64,000 bases of DNA. Origin: PALSA-693 sp963834725. Its GTDB lineage: Bacteria > Actinomycetota > Acidimicrobiia > Acidimicrobiales > Palsa-688. The notes beneath the pieces are model-generated. The model was not told the DNA's origin and searched no databases. It worked only from the letters and a program-made list of their open reading frames with translations. Shown here piece after piece: positions 59,815 through 64,000 of this stretch. The translations under genes and the position numbers were made by a program. The stretch spans positions 4,278,001 to 4,342,000 of the forward strand of contig CAWICN010000001.1 in the NCBI GenBank assembly GCA_963834725.1. The letters run 5' to 3'. Position 1 is the first letter of the stretch, and every line of letters starts with the position of its first letter.

Positions 59815-60335
59815 AGGGCAAGTGGGCACGCGGCATCACCCCCCGATTCTTCGCCTGGATCATCAAGGGTCACCTGGCGGTCAGCGAACGACCAGGCGGG
59901 TACGCCCGCAACCACCGGAAGGTTCGCCGCCAGGAGGAGATCCTATGGCTGCGAGGGGAGGGGTTCACCCGGGTCGTATCGCTTCTTCCATCTCCGCACA
60001 ACCTGCACGCATATGACGAGATGGGTGTGACGTGGAGCCACGTCCCTTTCGGCCCCCACGACGATCCCGTCGTGGTGCTCGGGGACCTGTACACCCGCCT
60101 CAAGGACTGGCTTGCCGAGGGTGAGCGGATCCTGCTCCACCAGGAGGAGCTGGGCGACCGCCTGATGGGTGTGGTAGCCGGCTATCTCCGCTGGTCCGGG
60201 ATGGTGCCGAGCGGACCGCAGGCCATCGCTGTTGTCGAGAAGATCCTCGGCCGCCAGATGGGGCCGCCCGGCCGCGAGCTGGTCGCGCTGGCGCCGAGCC
60301 TGAACGGACACGCCACCGAGCCGCTCGGGACCTAG
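59811..60335 (+). CDS. Protein tyrosine phosphatase-like protein with degenerate active site
   Basis: The product has 174 aa. ILWLRGEGFTRVVSLLPSPH and the later ERILLHQEELGDRLMGVVAGYL have the form of the dual-specificity phosphatase fold. However, the HCxxGxxR loop reads HQEELGDRL, so the catalytic Cys and Arg are gone or moved. It probably does not act as a classical phosphatase. ATG 59811 overlaps the folP stop, and folB starts right at the end of this gene, so it is translated together with folate genes. Its task there is unknown. Confidence 0.75.
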   Translation: MKGKWARGITPRFFAWIIKGHLAVSERPGGYARNHRKVRRQEEILWLRGEGFTRVVSLLPSPHNLHAYDEMGVTWSHVPFGPHDDPVVVLGDLYTRLKDWLAEGERILLHQEELGDRLMGVVAGYLRWSGMVPSGPQAIAVVEKILGRQMGPPGRELVALAPSLNGHATEPLGT

Positions 60336-60968
60336 ATGAGCGGCCCGGAAACGGCTCCCGACCCCGTTCAACCCGACCGGATCGAGCTCAGGGGCCTTCG
60401 GGTCCTTGGAACCCATGGTGCGTTGCCCGAGGAGCAACAACGGGCCCAGCCTTTCGAAGTGGACCTGGATCTCGAGCTCGACCTGTGGCCAGCCGGCCGC
60501 ACCGACCGGCTGGCCGATACGGTGGACTACGGGTCGGTCACCGAGGCGGTGGCAGCGGTCGTGGCCGGGCCCCATGTCGATCTGCTCGAGCATCTCGCCG
60601 AACGAGTCGCCGTCGCGGCTCTGGCCAGCGCGTCACCGTATGCCACCGCGGTTACCGTCAGCGTCCGGAAGACCAGACCGCCCGTCCCGTACGACCTCCA
60701 GTCAGCCGGGGTAAGCATCCGCCGGGTTCTCGCCACCCTGGACGGCCCCGCCACCTTGGAGGGCCCCGCCACCTTGGAGAGCCCCGCCACCTTGGAGGGC
60801 CGCATCCCGGCGAGCTCGTCCGCCTCCGCCGGCCGGGCCGCCTCCGCCGGCCGGGCCGCCTCCGCCGGCCGGGCCGCCTCCGCCGGCCGGGCCGCCTCCG
60901 CCGGCCGGGCCGCCTCCGCCGGCCGCCGGACCAACCGCTCCGATCGGCCCCGCCGGCCGGAATCCTGA
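60336..60968 (+). CDS. folB: Dihydroneopterin aldolase
   Basis: Residues 1-135 form the complete enzyme: IELRGLRVLGTHGALPEEQQ, FEVDLDLELDL, VDYGSVTEAVAA and VSVRKTRPP. It cleaves dihydroneopterin to the hydroxymethyl pterin. The product has 210 aa because tandem repeats of PATLEG and RAASAG add a 75-residue tail absent from most FolB. ATG 60336 follows the previous stop without a gap. folK begins 5 bp after its stop. Confidence 0.92.
   Translation: MSGPETAPDPVQPDRIELRGLRVLGTHGALPEEQQRAQPFEVDLDLELDLWPAGRTDRLADTVDYGSVTEAVAAVVAGPHVDLLEHLAERVAVAALASASPYATAVTVSVRKTRPPVPYDLQSAGVSIRRVLATLDGPATLEGPATLESPATLEGRIPASSSASAGRAASAGRAASAGRAASAGRAASAGRAASAGRRTNRSDRPRRPES
60742..60926 (+). repeat. Two adjacent 18-bp tandem repeats at the folB 3' end
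   Basis: About three copies of a gccaccttggagggcccc unit (PATLEG) at 60742-60801 are followed by five to six copies of gcctccgccggccgggcc (RAASAG) at 60826-60926. Both keep the folB frame. Confidence 0.92.
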
Positions 60969-60973
60969 CTGCC

Positions 60974-61558
60974 GTGGCGAACCCCCGACGCCCCCACGGG
61001 CAGGCGCCGGCAGCCCGGCGGCCGCAGGTACCGGGTTCCCGGCGATCACAGGCGGCGCCACCCACCGCCGAGAGCGCACTCCAGGAGCGGCTGACGCCCC
61101 GCCAGCCGGTGCGGGCCTTCCTCGGCCTCGGATCCAACCTGGGCGACCGACGCGCCTACTTGAGAGAGGCCGTCGGAAAGCTGCCGGACGTCTCGTCGGT
61201 TTCCCCCGTCTACGAAACCGACCCGATCGGCGGCCCACCCGGCCAGGGCGCCTACCTCAACTGCGTGGTCGAGCTGTGGACCTCCCGCACCCCCCGCGAG
61301 CTCCTGGTGGTCGCCCAGGCCGCCGAGGCGGCGGCCCAACGACTGCGCGTCGAGCGCTGGGGCCCCCGTACCCTCGACGTGGACGTGCTCCTGGTCGGCG
61401 ACGAGCAGGTCGAGGAGCCCGATCTGATCGTCCCCCATCCCCGGATGTGGAGCCGGGGGTTCGTCCTCGTCCCCCTGGGTGACCTGGCTCCCGAACTGGT
61501 TGTCGGCCACCTGACCTCCGACCTGGCCCGAGGAATACGCGCAGCCGGTAACCTTTGA
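60974..61558 (+). CDS. folK: 2-amino-4-hydroxy-6-hydroxymethyldihydropteridine diphosphokinase
   Basis: The product has 194 aa. VRAFLGLGSNLGDRRAYLRE and VERWGPRTLDVDVLLVGDEQ hold the ATP and Mg-binding residues of HPPK, and VPHPRMWSRGFVLVPLGDLA follows. It pyrophosphorylates the pterin for FolP. GTG 60974 adds an N-terminal basic tail of about 40 residues that is not conserved in the family. The gene is part of the same transcript as folB. Confidence 0.93.
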   Translation: MANPRRPHGQAPAARRPQVPGSRRSQAAPPTAESALQERLTPRQPVRAFLGLGSNLGDRRAYLREAVGKLPDVSSVSPVYETDPIGGPPGQGAYLNCVVELWTSRTPRELLVVAQAAEAAAQRLRVERWGPRTLDVDVLLVGDEQVEEPDLIVPHPRMWSRGFVLVPLGDLAPELVVGHLTSDLARGIRAAGNL

Positions 61559-61607
61559 GGCCAACGAACGGCACCCGCCCCGGGGCTGGAACGGCAGTGA
61601 GGCATCA

Positions 61608-62537
61608 GTGACCCCCGAACTCATCCAAGCGCCATCGGCCTGGCGCGCCAAACTCGACGCCTGCCGGGCGACCGGCCAGCGGGTGGGATTGGTGTTGACG
61701 ATGGGGGCGCTCCATGCCGGGCACCTCTCGCTGATTCGTCGGGCCGCGGCCGAGTGCGACGTGGTTGCGGTGACCGACTATGTCAACCCGTTGCAGTTCG
61801 GGCCTAGCGAGGACCTGGCCGCCTATCCCCGAGATCTCGATCAGGACTGCCGGCTGGCCGGCGACGCCGGTGCCCACCTGCTTTTTGCGCCGACTACCGA
61901 TGAACTCTGGCCCGAGCCGCCTGGCACGACCGTTACCGTCCAGCGCCTCACCGAGACGATGGAAGGGTCGTGGCGGCCCGGACACTTCGACGGGGTGGCC
62001 ACCATCGTCACCAAGCTGTTCGCGCTGGCGGGGGCGTGCCGGACGTATTTCGGGGAGAAGGACTTCCAGCAGCTCGCAGTGGTCCGCCGCCTTGTTGGCG
62101 ATCTCTCGCTCCCCGTTGAGGTGGTCGGCTGCCCGATCGTGCGGGACCCCGATGGCCTGGCCCTGTCCAGCCGCAACGTGTACCTCACGGCTGACGAGCG
62201 CGCCGCGGCGCCGCAGCTCTACTACGCCTTGCTCGCCGGCAAACGGGCCATCGAGGACGACGAGACCACCGATCCGTCAACCGTCTCGGCCGTCATGGCG
62301 GCGGCCCTCGCTCGTGCCCCCCAGTTCGGCCTCGACTACGCCGAAGTCGTCGATCCGGTCGAGTTGACCCGCCCATCCCGGGTTTCTGCCGAGGTGCGCC
62401 TGCTCATGGCCGCCCGCCTCGGCCGCACCCGGCTGATCGACAACGTCGCGGCCGCTCCTCCCGGCCCGACCGATGACGACCCACCGGTCGCCCAGGGCGG
62501 GTCCGATGATCCGGGCGCTCCCCACGTCGGATCCTGA
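61608..62537 (+). CDS. panC: Pantoate-beta-alanine ligase (pantothenate synthetase)
   Basis: The product has 309 aa. VGLVLTMGALHAGHLSLIRR is the ATP-binding HIGH-like motif, YFGEKDFQQLAVVRRLVGDL follows, and LALSSRNVYLT is the conserved loop. It joins pantoate and beta-alanine using ATP. GTG 61608 starts 49 bp after folK. The C-terminal tail (DDDPPVAQGG) is acidic and variable. Confidence 0.95.
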   Translation: MTPELIQAPSAWRAKLDACRATGQRVGLVLTMGALHAGHLSLIRRAAAECDVVAVTDYVNPLQFGPSEDLAAYPRDLDQDCRLAGDAGAHLLFAPTTDELWPEPPGTTVTVQRLTETMEGSWRPGHFDGVATIVTKLFALAGACRTYFGEKDFQQLAVVRRLVGDLSLPVEVVGCPIVRDPDGLALSSRNVYLTADERAAAPQLYYALLAGKRAIEDDETTDPSTVSAVMAAALARAPQFGLDYAEVVDPVELTRPSRVSAEVRLLMAARLGRTRLIDNVAAAPPGPTDDDPPVAQGGSDDPGAPHVGS

Positions 62538-62567
62538 CCTCTAGCTTCCCCAAAGAAGAAGCTGTCC

Positions 62568-62942
62568 GTGCGTCGCCGCATGCTCAAGTCCAAGATCCAC
62601 CGGGCCACCGTCACCGAGGCGGACCTCAACTACGTGGGTTCGATCAGTCTCGACCCGGCGCTCATGGACGCGGCCGATATCCTCGAGCATGAACAGGTGG
62701 CCGTCCTCGACAGCGGCATCGGTGCTCGATTCGAGACCTACGCCATCACCCGGGCGCCCGGACAGGTGTGCTGTAACGGCGCGGCCGCCCGCCTCGTTCA
62801 GCCGGGGGACAAGGTGATCATCCTCACCTACGCCGAGTATGGGGATGCTGAGCTCGACGACTATGCCCCGGTGATCGTCCACGTCGACCAATGGAACCGG
62901 GTGGTGACCGTCCCGATACCGCTCCCCTCCGGATCGCCTTGA
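62568..62942 (+). CDS. panD: Aspartate 1-decarboxylase
   Basis: The product has 124 aa. KSKIHRATVTEADLNYVGSI holds the Gly-Ser self-cleavage site that yields the pyruvoyl group, and VCCNGAAARLVQPGDKVII is the family core. It makes beta-alanine for PanC. GTG 62568 is the likely start; ATG 62580 is an alternative. The stop is shared with the TTG of nadB (TTGA). Confidence 0.95.
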   Translation: MRRRMLKSKIHRATVTEADLNYVGSISLDPALMDAADILEHEQVAVLDSGIGARFETYAITRAPGQVCCNGAAARLVQPGDKVIILTYAEYGDAELDDYAPVIVHVDQWNRVVTVPIPLPSGSP

Positions 62943-64000
62943 GCCCGGGCCGCTTGCATAGCCCGGGCGGTAGCCACGCAGGCCTCAGCCGGTGGGGCGA
63001 TGCTGCCAGCGCGAGCGAACGCCCGACCATCGCGCCGGCCGAGGCCCTCGATCTGCTGGTAGTCGGCAGCGGGGTAGCCGGCCTGTCTGCTGCGGCCCGA
63101 GGCGCTGCGGCGGAGCCGGGCTTCCGGATTGGCGTGCTGTCGAAGGGCGCCCTGGCCGATTCGGCCACGCAATGGGCCCAGGGCGGGGTGGCGGCGGTCC
63201 TGCATCACACCGAGGCGGAGATGTACCACTCCCGCGATCGCGATGATCGACACCCGATCGATTCCGTGGCTCTGCACGCCACCGACACGCTGCGAGCCGG
63301 CGCCGGCCTCTGCGATCAAGCCGCGGTCGACGTGCTCGTCACCGAAGGTCCGGCTCGAGTGCGCGAGCTGGCCGCGCTCGGGGCCGACTTTGACCGCAAC
63401 GACCGCGGCGTATGGGAGCTGGCCCGCGAAGGGGGTCACTCGACCGCCCGGGTGGTCCATGCCGGCGGAGCCGCCACCGGTGCCGAGGTGGAGCGCACCT
63501 TGGTCGAGGCCGCCCGCGCCACTGCAACCGGCATTTGGGAGGGTTGGTTCGCCCTCGATCTCATCGTGGAGGCCGGCCGGTGCCGGGGTGTGACCGCCCT
63601 GGATCCGGACGGGACGGTGGTCGAGCTGCGGGCTGCCCACACCCTGCTGGCGACCGGGGGCGCCGGCCAGCTGTTCTCCGTCACCACCAACCCGCCCCAG
63701 TCGACCGGCGACGGAGTGGCGATGGCGCTGCGGGCCGGCCTGCCCGTCGCTGATGTTGAGTTCGTGCAGTTCCACCCGACGGCCCTCCATGGGTCCACCG
63801 CCGGCCCCCGACCACTCCTCAGCGAGGCGCTGCGCGGCGAGGGCGCTCTCCTCCGCGACCACGGGGGCCGGCGTTTCGTCGACGAACTGCAGCCGCGCGA
63901 CGTGGTCGCAGCCGCGGTCGCCGCTCGCATTCGCGAAGACGGCGTCGACCACGTGTGGCTGGACGTGGTCGCGGTGCCCGACTTCGCCACCCGCTTCCCG
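62939..64000 (+). CDS. nadB: L-aspartate oxidase (partial, cut by right edge)
   Basis: A frame of 354 codons runs to the window end. DLLVVGSGVAGLSAAARGAA is the FAD-binding motif; QWAQGGVAAVL, EGGHSTARVVHAGGAATGAE, and FVQFHPTALHG are NadB signatures. It oxidises aspartate to iminoaspartate for NAD synthesis. TTG 62939 overlaps the panD stop. The N-terminal 30 residues are not conserved. The missing part is the C-terminal helical domain. Confidence 0.93.
   Translation, partial: MSPGRLHSPGGSHAGLSRWGDAASASERPTIAPAEALDLLVVGSGVAGLSAAARGAAAEPGFRIGVLSKGALADSATQWAQGGVAAVLHHTEAEMYHSRDRDDRHPIDSVALHATDTLRAGAGLCDQAAVDVLVTEGPARVRELAALGADFDRNDRGVWELAREGGHSTARVVHAGGAATGAEVERTLVEAARATATGIWEGWFALDLIVEAGRCRGVTALDPDGTVVELRAAHTLLATGGAGQLFSVTTNPPQSTGDGVAMALRAGLPVADVEFVQFHPTALHGSTAGPRPLLSEALRGEGALLRDHGGRRFVDELQPRDVVAAAVAARIREDGVDHVWLDVVAVPDFATRFP

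Overview
The window is high-GC DNA from an actinobacterium. The gene content (RecBCD operon, SigR/RsrA pair, DUF2342 zinc metalloprotease next to tilS-hpt-folE, SARP and BTAD-type regulator, leaderless GTG starts) fits a deep actinobacterial lineage such as Acidimicrobiia, but I cannot place it to species. No rRNA, tRNA or CRISPR array was recognised.

Layout. 1-9088 (minus strand): a tightly overlapping envelope-glycan cassette that runs off the left edge. It encodes a multi-TM protein, an HlyD-type adaptor, a flippase-like membrane protein, a lipoprotein, a methyltransferase, a GT2 glycosyltransferase and a one-chain fusion of an SDR epimerase with a UDP-glucose dehydrogenase. 9089-12260: a decaying stretch with a broken secreted-protein gene, an intact SARP-like regulator, and abutting fragments of an IS256 transposase, a PEP-synthase-type His domain and an FtsX-type permease. 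12315-14611: a tandem pair of paralogous membrane proteins of unknown function. 14760-15029: a SelW/Rdx-type gene with an in-frame TGA at the second position of its CxxC motif, probably a selenoprotein. 15103-29644: scattered metabolic genes (aldo/keto reductase, orphan molybdenum hydroxylase, nitrilase-like protein, ArsR-SRPBCC fusion, amidase, LLM oxidoreductase, thioesterase, HtrA protease, drug-type ABC exporter, DUF2277, PPOX protein, Mug glycosylase).

29706-34638 is an aromatic catabolic operon (methyltransferase, pcaH, pcaG, pcaB, pobA) that takes 4-hydroxybenzoate to protocatechuate and into the beta-ketoadipate pathway; a split ArsR/SRPBCC pair follows. 35704-44964 is recC-recB-recD for double-strand-break processing; recD carries a one-base frame break. 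45108-53277 holds a Pro/Ala-rich membrane protein, a CoA-transferase interrupted by TAG, a GNAT enzyme with a strong terminator, an MFS carrier, a glycerophosphodiesterase and a BluB-CobT fusion for the lower ligand of cobalamin. 53767-54908 is a SigR/RsrA-like thiol-stress module with a small zinc-binding protein.

54998-64000 is a long same-strand run: DUF2342 protease, tilS (frame broken), hpt, folE, folP, a PTP-like pseudoenzyme, folB, folK, panC, panD and nadB (cut by the right edge). It joins tRNA modification, purine salvage, and folate, pantothenate and NAD biosynthesis.

Two themes run through the window. First, short tandem repeats, mostly with periods divisible by three, sit in gene ends, linkers and intergenic gaps. 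Second, several otherwise conserved genes carry a single frame or stop lesion, so sequence accuracy should be checked before calling them dead.
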